From positions 1-11,297 of the forward strand of contig VBGV01000140.1 of NCBI GenBank assembly GCA_005880755.1: a stretch of 11,297 nt of DNA. Direction: 5' to 3'. Below, piece by piece: positions 1 to 6,698 of this stretch (positions are counted from its first letter, which is position 1; every line of letters begins with the position of its first letter). Origin of the DNA: Chloroflexota bacterium (GTDB lineage: Bacteria; Chloroflexota; Dormibacteria; Dormibacterales; Dormibacteraceae). The position numbers and the translations under genes are program-made. The notes beneath the pieces were generated by a model. That model did no database searches and was not told where the DNA came from. It was given only the letters and a program-made list of their open reading frames with translations.

Positions 1-555
1 GAATTCGACCGGCGTGTCGCTGCCGCGCTGATGCGGGTCGATCAGGTCGATCGGATCGAGCTGGTTGCCGCAGTTGTCGCACTGGTCGCCACGCGCCTCG
101 AGATAGCCGCAGATCGGGCACTTGCCCTCGATGTAGCGGTCGGGCAGCGTGCGGCCTGTCGCGGGGTCGAAGGCCCCCATCTGCGTTTGCTTCACCAGGT
201 AGCCCTTCTCGTACAGCTTGAGAAACAGGTCCTGGGTCACTCGGTAGTGGTTGACCGTCGTGGTGCGCGTGAAGATGTCGTAAGACATGCCGAGCCGCAC
301 GAGGTCTTCGACGATGAGCGCGTTGTTGCGGTCCACGAAGTCGCGCGGCGCAACTCCCTTCTTGTCCGCCTCGTAGGTGATCGGCGTGCCGTGCTCGTCG
401 GTCCCGCTCGCCATGAGCACGCGCGAGCCGCGCAGACGCTCGAAGCGGGCGAGCACGTCGGCGGGCACGGCAAAACCGACCACGTGGCCGATGTGTCGCG
501 GACCGTTGGCGTACGGCCACGCGGGAGCAACCAGGACCGTTCTTTGATTAAGCAC
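1..555 (-). CDS. metG: Methionyl-tRNA synthetase, N-terminal part (cut by window edge)
   Basis: Cytoplasmic class I aminoacyl-tRNA synthetase that charges tRNA-Met with methionine. Only the first 185 codons are present, of a protein that usually exceeds 500 residues; the KMSKS loop and anticodon-binding domain lie beyond the edge. The start of the Rossmann fold is clear: [15 protein letters not shown] at residues 10-24 with the HIGH motif at 21-24, then [10 protein letters not shown] near 50-59. A zinc knuckle with four cysteines (C146, C149, C159, C162; spacing x2-x9-x2) matches the zinc-containing MetG type. The chosen start is GTG at 555; no ATG, GTG or TTG lies nearer the conserved VLVAPAWPY strand. 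This start lies inside the end of rsmI, an 8-bp overlap that suggests translational coupling. rsmI next to metG is a familiar bacterial pairing. Identity is very secure; the exact start slightly less so. Confidence 0.96.
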   Translation of the reverse strand, partial: MLNQRTVLVAPAWPYANGPRHIGHVVGFAVPADVLARFERLRGSRVLMASGTDEHGTPITYEADKKGVAPRDFVDRNNALIVEDLVRLGMSYDIFTRTTTVNHYRVTQDLFLKLYEKGYLVKQTQMGAFDPATGRTLPDRYIEGKCPICGYLEARGDQCDNCGNQLDPIDLIDPHQRGSDTPVEF

Positions 556-1210
556 CTGCGAACACAAGGGTAAACTCGCCGCGCGCGCGGTCACCGAGAG
601 CCTCGAGCACATTCGATGCGGTGCCGCGCAGCACCTCCTCGTGCACTTTGGTCAGCTCGCGCGTCACCGTGAGGCTGCGCTCGGGCAGCGACTCCGCGAT
701 CAACGCGAGCGACTTGCGGATGCGGAACGGCGATTCGAACGCGACCGCGGGCCGCGGGTCGGCGCGCAGCGACTCCAGCAGCCGGCGCATCTCGCCCGGC
801 TTGCGCGGCAGGTAACCGACGAAGGTGAAACCCGGTCCGCCGTAGCCTGCGATCGAGAGCGCGGCGGTCACCGAGCTGGGACCTGGGATCGGCACCACGG
901 TGTGACCGGCCGCCCACGCCGCGGTGACCAGAGCCTGGCCTGGATCCGAGAGGGTCGGAGTGCCGGCGTCGCTGACCAGCGCCACGTCGCCCTCTTCCAG
1001 CGCGGCGACCACGCGAGGCAACCCTCGGCGCTCGACCGGCGCGCGGTAGCTGAGCATCGGCTTGCGGATGCCGTGCCGGGCGAGCAGGCGAGACGTCACG
1101 CGCGTGTCCTCGGCCGCGATCGCGGAGACCTCACCCAGGACGCGCAGCGCCCGCGCGCTGAGGTCCTCGAGGTTGCCGATCGGAGTTGCGACCACATATA
1201 GCTTGCTCAC
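548..1210 (-). CDS. rsmI: 16S rRNA (cytidine-1402 2'-O)-methyltransferase
   Basis: SAM-dependent tetrapyrrole-methylase-fold enzyme that 2'-O-methylates C1402 in the decoding centre of 16S rRNA. The family signatures are in order: [15 protein letters not shown] at residues 4-18, AAEDTR at 32-37, [13 protein letters not shown] at 79-91, [13 protein letters not shown] at 107-119, FVGYLPRK at 130-137, FESPFRI at 158-164 and RELTKVHEE at 184-192. The frame is open further upstream, but homologues begin just before the [10 protein letters not shown] strand, so I take GTG at 1210, preceded by a weak purine-rich GGATGGGG. The product is 220 residues, clearly shorter than E. coli RsmI (286); it ends right after the GEFTLVFAG strand and lacks the usual C-terminal extension. 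The last codons overlap the metG start. The 67-nt gap to dinG upstream holds two hairpins. Confidence 0.95.
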   Translation of the reverse strand: MSKLYVVATPIGNLEDLSARALRVLGEVSAIAAEDTRVTSRLLARHGIRKPMLSYRAPVERRGLPRVVAALEEGDVALVSDAGTPTLSDPGQALVTAAWAAGHTVVPIPGPSSVTAALSIAGYGGPGFTFVGYLPRKPGEMRRLLESLRADPRPAVAFESPFRIRKSLALIAESLPERSLTVTRELTKVHEEVLRGTASNVLEALGDRARGEFTLVFAGA

Positions 1211-1222
1211 ACGTCCCCATCC

Positions 1223-1271
1223 GGCCCGGCCGCGAGGCGGCGGGGCCACCTTCCCCAGCGAGTGGGGAAGG
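1223..1271. repeat. Two tandem hairpin-forming inverted repeats in the dinG-rsmI gap
   Basis: Two inverted repeats sit one base apart and fill most of the 67-nt gap. The first (1223-1247) has 11-nt arms GGCCCGGCCGC and GCGGCGGGGCC around a GAG loop, with one mismatch. The second (1249-1271) has perfect 9-nt arms CCTTCCCCA and TGGGGAAGG around a 5-nt loop. In the direction of dinG transcription the second is reached first, 6 nt after the dinG stop. No T-run follows either hairpin, so neither looks like a standard intrinsic terminator. They could protect mRNA ends, attenuate read-through into rsmI, or belong to a dispersed REP-like palindrome family; the sequence cannot decide. The hairpins themselves are read directly from the bases. 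Confidence 0.7.
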
Positions 1272-1277
1272 GAATGC

Positions 1278-3989
1278 TCAAACCCCTTCGAGCCACGCGC
1301 CCACACGGTCCGCCACCTGCGCGCCGGGGCCGACGTACCGCGACGCGGGCGGCAGCACGTCGAGAAACGCCTTGCCGTAGTCGCGTCCGAGGATTCGGTT
1401 GTCGAGGATCACCACCGCGCCGCGGTCGGTCGAACGGCGAATCAGCCGGCCGAACCCCTGCTTGAGTCGCAGCGCCGCTTGCGGCAGCGCGAGCTGCGCA
1501 AACGGATCGCGGACCAATTCGGCGCGCGCGGCGTAAACGGGATCCGTCGGGACCGGAAACGGCAGGCGGACCACGATCACGCAGCTCAAGCGCTCGCCAG
1601 GGATGTCGATCCCCTCCCAGAAGGTCGCCGTCCCGAGCAGAAGGGGCCTCGCAGCTTCCTCAAATGTCTTGAGCAGCTGGCGCCGTTGACCGTCGATTCC
1701 CTGGCCGAGAATGAGCACCTCGTCGAGGTCGACGCGCTGCTTCAACGCCGCGTGCACGTCGCGCAGCTGCCGGTGCGAGGTGAACAGCGCCAGCGTGCGC
1801 CCACCCACACGCCTGGCTACTGTGGCGATCAGCTCCTCGACCGCGGCGTCGAACGGTTCGTCCTCCGGCATCGGGAGGTCGGTCGGCAGGCACACCAACG
1901 CCTGGTGGTAGAAGTCGAAGGGCGAAGGCAGGATGAGCTCCTCGATCTCGGGGCCAAGGCCGACCCGCGAGCTGAAGTAATCAAAGGTTCCGCCGACCGC
2001 CAGGGTCGCGGACGTGAACACGGTGGAACGCCGCTCGGAGTAGACGCGATCCCGCAGCAGCGTGCCCACATTGATCGGCGCGGCGCGCAGCAGCAGGTTT
2101 TCGGCTCGTGACACCTGGCTGAACCAGTACACGCGGTTCACATCCGGCTGGAGCAGCGCCTCGTCCAGGACGCGGAGCGAAGCCTCGAGGCGGCCGCGGA
2201 TCATCTCCAGCTCGCGGATGCCCTGGTCCGCCTCATCGCCACCCAACCACTCGCGGACACCGGCGACGGCCCTTCTCAGCGAGACGTCGAGCGCGGTCAG
2301 GGCGGTGGCTGTGTTTTCGGCGGACTGTCGAATCTCACCCCAACCTTTCTCCTCCCGCAGCCCAGGCGTGATGCGGACCGATTCTTCTCGTCGCTCGGCC
2401 TCACCGAGTCGAGCGGCGACCCACTCGTCGGCGACGCGGAACAGCTCGCGCACGCGCTCCGCCGCGGCGATGGCCTGGGGGACCGCGTCGCCGAACGCGT
2501 CATCGGATGCGCCGAGATGCGGCTGGCGCTGCAGGTCTCCAAGCAGGCCGTGCCCGAGTCGCTCGAGAAGAGCCAGCAGCCCTGGTCCGTCGACCTCCTG
2601 ACGCAGGCCCCGCGTGGCCGCATCTTCGAGGTGGTGCGCCTCGTCGATCACCAGGTGGTCGTACTCCGGCAGCAACCCACCCCCCACCTCCGCGTCCGCC
2701 AGCAGCAGCGAGTGGTTGACGACCACGACGTCGGCCGTCTCCGCCTCCGCTCGAGCGCGATGCACGTAGCAGTCCTCTCTCGTGCAGTGGACGCCGACGC
2801 AGTCCATCGGATCGCTAGCGATGCGGTTCCAGAAAACTTCTTCGCGACCGTGCAGGCGCAGCTCCGAGCGATCACCGCTCTCGGTCGTGTGGAGCCAGAT
2901 CAAGACCTTGAGCTTGAACATCAGATCCTCGGCGTCCCTGCACGGCTCGGCGAGGTAGCGCCGCCAGCGCCGCAGTGACACATAGTTCGAGCGACCCTTG
3001 AGGAGGACCGCTTTGAAGTCCCACGGCAGCCACTCGCGCAGAGCCGGGAGGTCCTTGTTCATCAGCTGCTCCTGCAGCGTGTGCGTGTTCGTCGAGACCA
3101 CCACGCGCTCGCGATGTCGCACCGATCGGGCGATCGATGGAACGAGATACGCGAGGCTCTTGCCTGTTCCTGTGCCCGCTTCGACCACGAGCGTCCCGCC
3201 GCGGGCCTGGATCTGGGCAACCGCGAGCAGCATCTGCATCTGCGACTCGCGGTGCTCATAACCGGGCAGTAGATTGGCGAGCGGACCTTCCGGCCCGAGC
3301 AGCCCCGCGACCGCGGTCGGGTCGTCCGGCGGCGGGTCGGCAGCTTTCCCTCGCCGCGCCGGCTCCACGCTCACCGCCGTTTCCGGTCCGGGATTTGGAT
3401 TGGGTGCCGTGAGCGCGTCCGCGAAAAAATGGGCGACAGGCCACTGGTACGGCGCGACCAGGGCCAGCATCGACTCCTTCAGGCCCTCGTCGAGCGCAAC
3501 CGCCTCCTCGCGCAGCCGCAGCAGCAGCTGGCGGGTGGCGTCGGCGTCGTCGAGGGCGCGGTGTGGCCTGGGCTGGCTGATTCCCATCTCCGTCGAGAGG
3601 AGCGGCAGGCTGTGGCTGAGGGCGGCCGGCAGCAGGATGCGGGCGAGGTCGAGCGTGTCCAGGATCTCCTGCGAGGGGTCCCACAGGCCGGCGGCTTCGA
3701 GAAACTCGACATCCAGCCGGGCGCCGTGGCCCACCGGCTGCCGGCCGCGCAGGAAGTCGGCGAGGAGGCGGAGGGCGGCGTCGGGATTCGTTGCCCCCCT
3801 CAATTCGTCCTGCTTGATCCCGGTCAACCGGAGGACGGTGTCAGGCACCGGGCGGCCGGGATCGACCAGGCGCTCGAGCGTGGAGGTGACCCGGTCCGAG
3901 GTGAAGGCGACCGCTCCGATTTCGATGACGCGGTCTCGGGCCGGGTCGAGACCGGTGGTCTCGAGGTCCAGGGCGGCGTACTCCGGCAA
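1278..3989 (-). CDS. dinG: DinG-family ATP-dependent DNA helicase with N-terminal DEDDh exonuclease domain
   Basis: About 903 residues: a DnaQ-like 3'-5' exonuclease domain fused to an XPD/DinG superfamily 2 helicase, the B. subtilis DinG arrangement. The exonuclease (about 1-165) has ExoI DLETTG (D8, E10), ExoII GHGARLD (D93) and ExoIII HRALDD (H143, D148), so all DEDDh catalytic residues are present. The helicase has Walker A AGTGTGKS (271-278, K277), STNTHTLQEQL (299-309), DEAH (449-452) and, later, TSATL, TATFWEGIDIPG and GRLIRRSTDRG. The iron-sulfur region keeps C397, C402 and C407, but the usual first cysteine is serine (NYVS, S338). Family role: unwinding of unusual DNA structures during repair; activity here is inferred. 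The open frame extends upstream to 4121, overlapping the divergent gene, so TTG at 3989 is chosen: it gives MPEYAALDLETTG, the usual family start. No clear Shine-Dalgarno precedes it. Confidence 0.93.
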   Translation of the reverse strand: MPEYAALDLETTGLDPARDRVIEIGAVAFTSDRVTSTLERLVDPGRPVPDTVLRLTGIKQDELRGATNPDAALRLLADFLRGRQPVGHGARLDVEFLEAAGLWDPSQEILDTLDLARILLPAALSHSLPLLSTEMGISQPRPHRALDDADATRQLLLRLREEAVALDEGLKESMLALVAPYQWPVAHFFADALTAPNPNPGPETAVSVEPARRGKAADPPPDDPTAVAGLLGPEGPLANLLPGYEHRESQMQMLLAVAQIQARGGTLVVEAGTGTGKSLAYLVPSIARSVRHRERVVVSTNTHTLQEQLMNKDLPALREWLPWDFKAVLLKGRSNYVSLRRWRRYLAEPCRDAEDLMFKLKVLIWLHTTESGDRSELRLHGREEVFWNRIASDPMDCVGVHCTREDCYVHRARAEAETADVVVVNHSLLLADAEVGGGLLPEYDHLVIDEAHHLEDAATRGLRQEVDGPGLLALLERLGHGLLGDLQRQPHLGASDDAFGDAVPQAIAAAERVRELFRVADEWVAARLGEAERREESVRITPGLREEKGWGEIRQSAENTATALTALDVSLRRAVAGVREWLGGDEADQGIRELEMIRGRLEASLRVLDEALLQPDVNRVYWFSQVSRAENLLLRAAPINVGTLLRDRVYSERRSTVFTSATLAVGGTFDYFSSRVGLGPEIEELILPSPFDFYHQALVCLPTDLPMPEDEPFDAAVEELIATVARRVGGRTLALFTSHRQLRDVHAALKQRVDLDEVLILGQGIDGQRRQLLKTFEEAARPLLLGTATFWEGIDIPGERLSCVIVVRLPFPVPTDPVYAARAELVRDPFAQLALPQAALRLKQGFGRLIRRSTDRGAVVILDNRILGRDYGKAFLDVLPPASRYVGPGAQVADRVGAWLEGV

Positions 3990-3999
3990 GTCTCGTGCG

Positions 4000-4005
4000 A
4001 TTTTA
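4000..4005 (-). promoter_or_regulatory. Candidate -10 element for dinG
   Basis: TAAAAT on the minus strand, ending 10 nt before the proposed TTG start of dinG. It is an AT-rich hexamer in a GC-rich setting and sits where a leaderless or very short-leader transcript would need its -10 box. No convincing -35 hexamer is found 16-18 nt upstream (that position reads GGGGAA or similar). This is a weak call that rests on position and composition. Confidence 0.25.
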
Positions 4006-4037
4006 CGAGCCTGGAGGGAACCTTCCCCTATGCCGGT

Positions 4038-4064
4038 TTGAAGGTGAGTCCCGAAATGTAATAT
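4038..4064 (+). promoter_or_regulatory. Candidate promoter giving a leaderless AAA+ ATPase mRNA
   Basis: On the plus strand TTGAAG (4038-4043) and TAATAT (4059-4064) resemble sigma-70-type -35 and -10 boxes, with a 15-nt spacer (16 if TTTGAA at 4037 is used). The distance from the -10 box to the ATG at 4074 is 9 nt, so transcription would begin within a few bases of the start codon or on it. No Shine-Dalgarno lies in the TGTGCGCCCG between. This is the typical layout of leaderless genes in Actinomycetota and related high-GC phyla. Spacer length is short of the ideal 17 nt, so the -35 assignment is less sure than the -10. Confidence 0.5.
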
Positions 4065-4073
4065 GTGCGCCCG

Positions 4074-5384
4074 ATGGTAACCGGGGCAATCGAGGCTCCC
4101 AAGCGTCTCGAAGACCTGCACGTCCGGCGTGACCTCATCGCCAGCCTGCTGCTGCGCACGCTGGCCTTTGCCGACCAGCTGACGGGCGCCGCGCTCGAGC
4201 AGCGTCTCGGCCTGCCGTGGGAGACCTTTTCTCCGCTGATCGACGAGTTCGAGAAGAACCAGCTCGTCGACGAGCGTGGCGTGTCCACCGACCCTGGCCT
4301 GGAAGGCAGGCCGTTCCGGGTCAAGGCGAACTTCGCCATCTCGGGCGCCGGCCGGCAGCGGGCGGCCGAGATGTCGGCGGTGCAGACGCGTTATCTCGGT
4401 CCCTGCCCGGTGAACTTCGAGGACTACCTGGCGCTCATTCGCTCCCAGGTGTCAGGCAAGTCGCCGGTGACCGACGGCCAGCTGAAGAAGGCGCTCGGCG
4501 AGCTCGAGCTGGAGCAGCACGTGATCGACCAGATCGGCGGCGCCATGGTCTCCCGCGCATCGCTTTTCATCTTCGGCGCCCCTGGCAACGGCAAGAGCAC
4601 GATCACCGAGCGCATGGCGCTGCTCATGGGCGCGCCGATCGAGATCCCGCATGCCGTCGCCATCGGCGACGAGATCGTCCGCGTCATCGACCCCGTCTAT
4701 CACAAGGTCGCCGAAGGAGAGCAGCCCATCGACCGCCGGCTCGTCAAGGTCGAGCGACCGGTCGTCACCGCCGGCGGTGAGCTGAAGCTTCAGCAGCTCG
4801 ACCTCACGTTCGACGGACAGAACCGCTACTACGAGGCTCCTCTGCAGTGGAAGGCGAACGCGGGAGTGTTCGTGATCGACGACTTCGGCCGCCAGGAGGT
4901 GCCGCCCATGCGGCTCCTCAACCGCTTCATCGTCCCGATGGAAAAGAAGATCGACTACCTCGACCTCTCGGCGTCCGGCCGCAAGATCGAGCTGCCGTTC
5001 CTCTGCCAGGTCGTGTTCTCGACCAACCTTTCCCCGACGGAGCTGGTCGACGAAGCCTTCCTGCGCCGCATGGCTTACAAGATCGGCATCGGCAACCCGA
5101 CGCCGGAGGCGTTCGGCCGCATCCTGCGCTTCGAGTGCGACCGGCAGGGCGTGCCCTGGGACGAGAAGTCGATCGGCTACCTGCTCAACAACCTCTACGG
5201 CAAAAAGCCGCTGCGTGGCTCGCACCCGCGCGCGCTGGTGGCGCGGTTGGTCGACCTGGCGAACTACCGCCAGCAGCCGCCCCGGCTCACACCCCAATCG
5301 CTGAAGGAGGCGTTCGACGCCTGCTTCAACCCCGCGCTCGGCAGCCTGGTCGAGGACGACTGGGCGCGACCCGCTATCGGCTAG
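4074..5384 (+). CDS. AAA+ ATPase with N-terminal winged-helix-like domain, function unknown
   Basis: 436 residues. The N-terminal part (about 15-95) looks like a winged helix: a helical LLLRTLAFADQLTG segment, a GLPWETFSPLIDEF recognition-helix-like stretch, then a basic wing ending in SGAGRQRAAE. A linker with YLGPCPVNFEDYL (107-119) leads into a AAA+ module: Walker A GAPGNGKST (168-176, K174), Walker B VFVIDDFGRQEV (265-276, D269-D270), sensor 1 FSTN (315-318, N318), FLRRMAYKI (329-337) with candidate finger arginines R331 and R332, and a lid with LRGSHPRAL resembling sensor 2. I recognise this combination as a conserved bacterial family annotated only as ATP-binding protein; I know of no established function. 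ATG at 4074 is preferred over GTG at 4065 because the candidate -10 box ends at 4064. It is the only plus-strand gene, divergent from dinG and convergent with plsC, so it is probably a single-gene transcript. Confidence 0.9.
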   Translation: MVTGAIEAPKRLEDLHVRRDLIASLLLRTLAFADQLTGAALEQRLGLPWETFSPLIDEFEKNQLVDERGVSTDPGLEGRPFRVKANFAISGAGRQRAAEMSAVQTRYLGPCPVNFEDYLALIRSQVSGKSPVTDGQLKKALGELELEQHVIDQIGGAMVSRASLFIFGAPGNGKSTITERMALLMGAPIEIPHAVAIGDEIVRVIDPVYHKVAEGEQPIDRRLVKVERPVVTAGGELKLQQLDLTFDGQNRYYEAPLQWKANAGVFVIDDFGRQEVPPMRLLNRFIVPMEKKIDYLDLSASGRKIELPFLCQVVFSTNLSPTELVDEAFLRRMAYKIGIGNPTPEAFGRILRFECDRQGVPWDEKSIGYLLNNLYGKKPLRGSHPRALVARLVDLANYRQQPPRLTPQSLKEAFDACFNPALGSLVEDDWARPAIG

Positions 5385-5434
5385 AAGCAACTCCTTCCAG
5401 CTTCCGCCGCCACGATTCGACGTCGCGATAGCGG
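5371..5434. repeat. 9-bp inverted repeat spanning the convergent gene ends
   Basis: CCGCTATCG at 5371-5379 and its exact reverse complement CGATAGCGG at 5426-5434 flank a 46-nt loop. The loop holds a smaller potential stem, GAAGC (5384-5388) with GCTTC (5400-5404), and the palindrome CGACGTCG. The stop codons of both convergent genes fall in or beside the left arm. No T-run follows on either strand. It could close a long hairpin at both mRNA ends and help termination or block antisense read-through, but both arms are also coding sequence, so chance is possible. Confidence 0.4.
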
Positions 5435-6057
5435 CCCCTGTTCTCTGGGGGAAGCAGCTCCGCGATCGCGAGCATGATCGCGTCCGAAGCTTCCTCATGG
5501 GAGATGCGCTCGCCGTTCGGCCTGCGCTGGGGCAGCAGGAACGGCTTGCCGAACCGCAACGTGACCGGCACCCGGCGCGGCCACCGCGATCCTTTCGGCA
5601 GGCACTCGCGCGTCCCGGTGAGAGCTACGGGAAGGACCGGGCACCCTGCCTTCTGGGCGATGAAGCCCGCCCCGGGCTCCGGCGTGGCCAGCTCACCCGA
5701 CTCGATCCGCGTCCCCTCCGGATAGATGATCAGCACCTCGCCCGCTTTCAACAGGTCGAAGGCGCGGCGCAGGGCGGCTCGGTCGGCGCTGTGACGAACC
5801 ACCGGGAACGCGTGATACCGGGTGAAGATCCACCTCATGAGAGGTTTGCGGAAGTACTCGGACTTGGCCATGTTCCACGTGTCCGCCCTGGGCAGGTACG
5901 CCGGCACCATCGGTGGGTCGAGCGTGGCGAAGTGGTTCGCACAGACGACGAGCGGGCCGCGACGAGGAACGTTCTCACGGCCCTCGACCGTGAAGAGGCC
6001 CACCAGGAACGTGCTGGTCATGAAGCGCATCAGGCCGCGCATGAACGCATAGGTCAT
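5374..6057 (-). CDS. plsC: 1-acyl-sn-glycerol-3-phosphate acyltransferase
   Basis: Membrane-associated acyltransferase that adds the second acyl chain to lysophosphatidic acid, giving phosphatidic acid. The 227-residue length is normal. Family motifs: block I NHFATLDP (41-48) with the catalytic H42 and D47, a YFRKPLMRWIFTRY segment (68-81) and basic FPVVR (84-88), block III YPEGTR (112-117) and block IV LPVALTG (142-148). The first 22 residues are hydrophobic enough to sit in or on the membrane but do not form a clear signal peptide. The ATG start overlaps the cmk stop as ATGA, and plsC after cmk is a familiar order. The gene ends inside the 3' end of the convergent AAA+ gene (11-bp overlap). 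It is the last gene of its operon as seen here. Acyl-donor specificity cannot be read from sequence. Confidence 0.92.
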   Translation of the reverse strand: MTYAFMRGLMRFMTSTFLVGLFTVEGRENVPRRGPLVVCANHFATLDPPMVPAYLPRADTWNMAKSEYFRKPLMRWIFTRYHAFPVVRHSADRAALRRAFDLLKAGEVLIIYPEGTRIESGELATPEPGAGFIAQKAGCPVLPVALTGTRECLPKGSRWPRRVPVTLRFGKPFLLPQRRPNGERISHEEASDAIMLAIAELLPPENRGRYRDVESWRRKLEGVASSR

Positions 6058-6698
6058 GTCCGAGCCTGCACGTGGCCGACGATTCGATCCACCACCTGGT
6101 CGACGTCAAGGTGGTCGGTGTCGATGATCAGCGCGTCCTCGGCCGGACGCAGCGGCGCCACCGGCCGCTCCGAGTCGACGCGGTCGCGCAGCTCCACTTC
6201 CTTGCGCATCGCCTCGCCGTCAACCCGCTCCCCGCGTCGCTCGTACTGCACCGCGCGGCGCCTCACCTTCTCCTCGAGGCTCGCGACCAGGAAGAACTTG
6301 TGGTCCGCGCCGGGAAAGACGACCGTGCCGATGTCCCGTCCCGCCATGACCACGCCCGACTCTCCCATGCGCCGCTGCTCCTCGACCAGCGCCTTACGCA
6401 CGCCGGGGATGGCGGAGATGATGGGGAGCGCATCGGCGTAATCCGCGTCGTAGATGCCCTCGGTCAGCTCCTGGCCGTCCGCCCACACGCGCTCGCCGTC
6501 GATCCGCAGCTGGGTGGATTCGGCAAGTCTTGTCACCGCAGCCGCGTCGCGGGGGTCGATGCCCCGCTGCATCGCCAGGCGCGTGATGGCCCGGTACATC
6601 AACCCGCTGTCGATGAACGGCAGGCCGAGCTTTTCGGCGACCCGCTTGCCGACCGCGGACTTGCCCGACGCGACGCCGCCGTCGATGGTGACGATCAT
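6054..6698 (-). CDS. cmk: Cytidylate kinase
   Basis: Cytoplasmic nucleoside monophosphate kinase that uses ATP to phosphorylate CMP and dCMP, feeding RNA, DNA and CDP-lipid synthesis. 214 residues, the usual size. It has the P-loop GGVASGKS (7-14, K13), the CMP-binding DSGLMYRA (30-37), the GRDIGTVVFP motif that is diagnostic for Cmk, a lid segment EEKVRRRAVQYERRG, and a late RDRVDSERPVAPL followed by DALIIDT. The ATG start overlaps the rluB stop as ATGA, and its own stop overlaps the plsC start the same way. No strong Shine-Dalgarno precedes it, consistent with translation by re-initiating ribosomes. Product CDP/CTP also supplies CDP-diacylglycerol synthesis downstream of PlsC, a plausible reason for the pairing. 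Confidence 0.97.
   Translation of the reverse strand: MIVTIDGGVASGKSAVGKRVAEKLGLPFIDSGLMYRAITRLAMQRGIDPRDAAAVTRLAESTQLRIDGERVWADGQELTEGIYDADYADALPIISAIPGVRKALVEEQRRMGESGVVMAGRDIGTVVFPGADHKFFLVASLEEKVRRRAVQYERRGERVDGEAMRKEVELRDRVDSERPVAPLRPAEDALIIDTDHLDVDQVVDRIVGHVQART

Noticed and set aside
1..6. GAATTC at the first base, possibly a cloning junction
   Set aside because: The bases are an in-frame part of metG (TPVEF), where such residues are plausible; nothing vector-like is seen.
1249..1271. Intrinsic terminator after dinG
   Set aside because: The stem is good, but the bases after it (TGGCCCCG in the dinG sense) contain no T-run; kept as a hairpin only.
1062..2111. Long plus-strand open frame (349 codons) opposite rsmI and dinG
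   Set aside because: It runs antisense to two genes with complete family motifs; its translation is Arg/Ala/Glu-rich and low in recognisable structure, as expected of a shadow frame in GC-rich DNA.
4065..4073. GTG at 4065 as the AAA+ gene start
   Set aside because: It directly follows the TAATAT candidate -10 box, too close for transcription to begin before it, and it has no Shine-Dalgarno.
3990..4121. Upstream extension of dinG to ATG 4121
   Set aside because: It would overlap the divergent AAA+ gene by about 48 bp and both promoter candidates, and adds 44 residues with no counterpart before the DLETTG motif.
4452..5498. Long minus-strand open frame (348 codons) opposite the AAA+ gene
   Set aside because: It covers the AAA+ core in antisense and runs on into plsC; it shows no family motifs and is explained by codon bias of the real gene.
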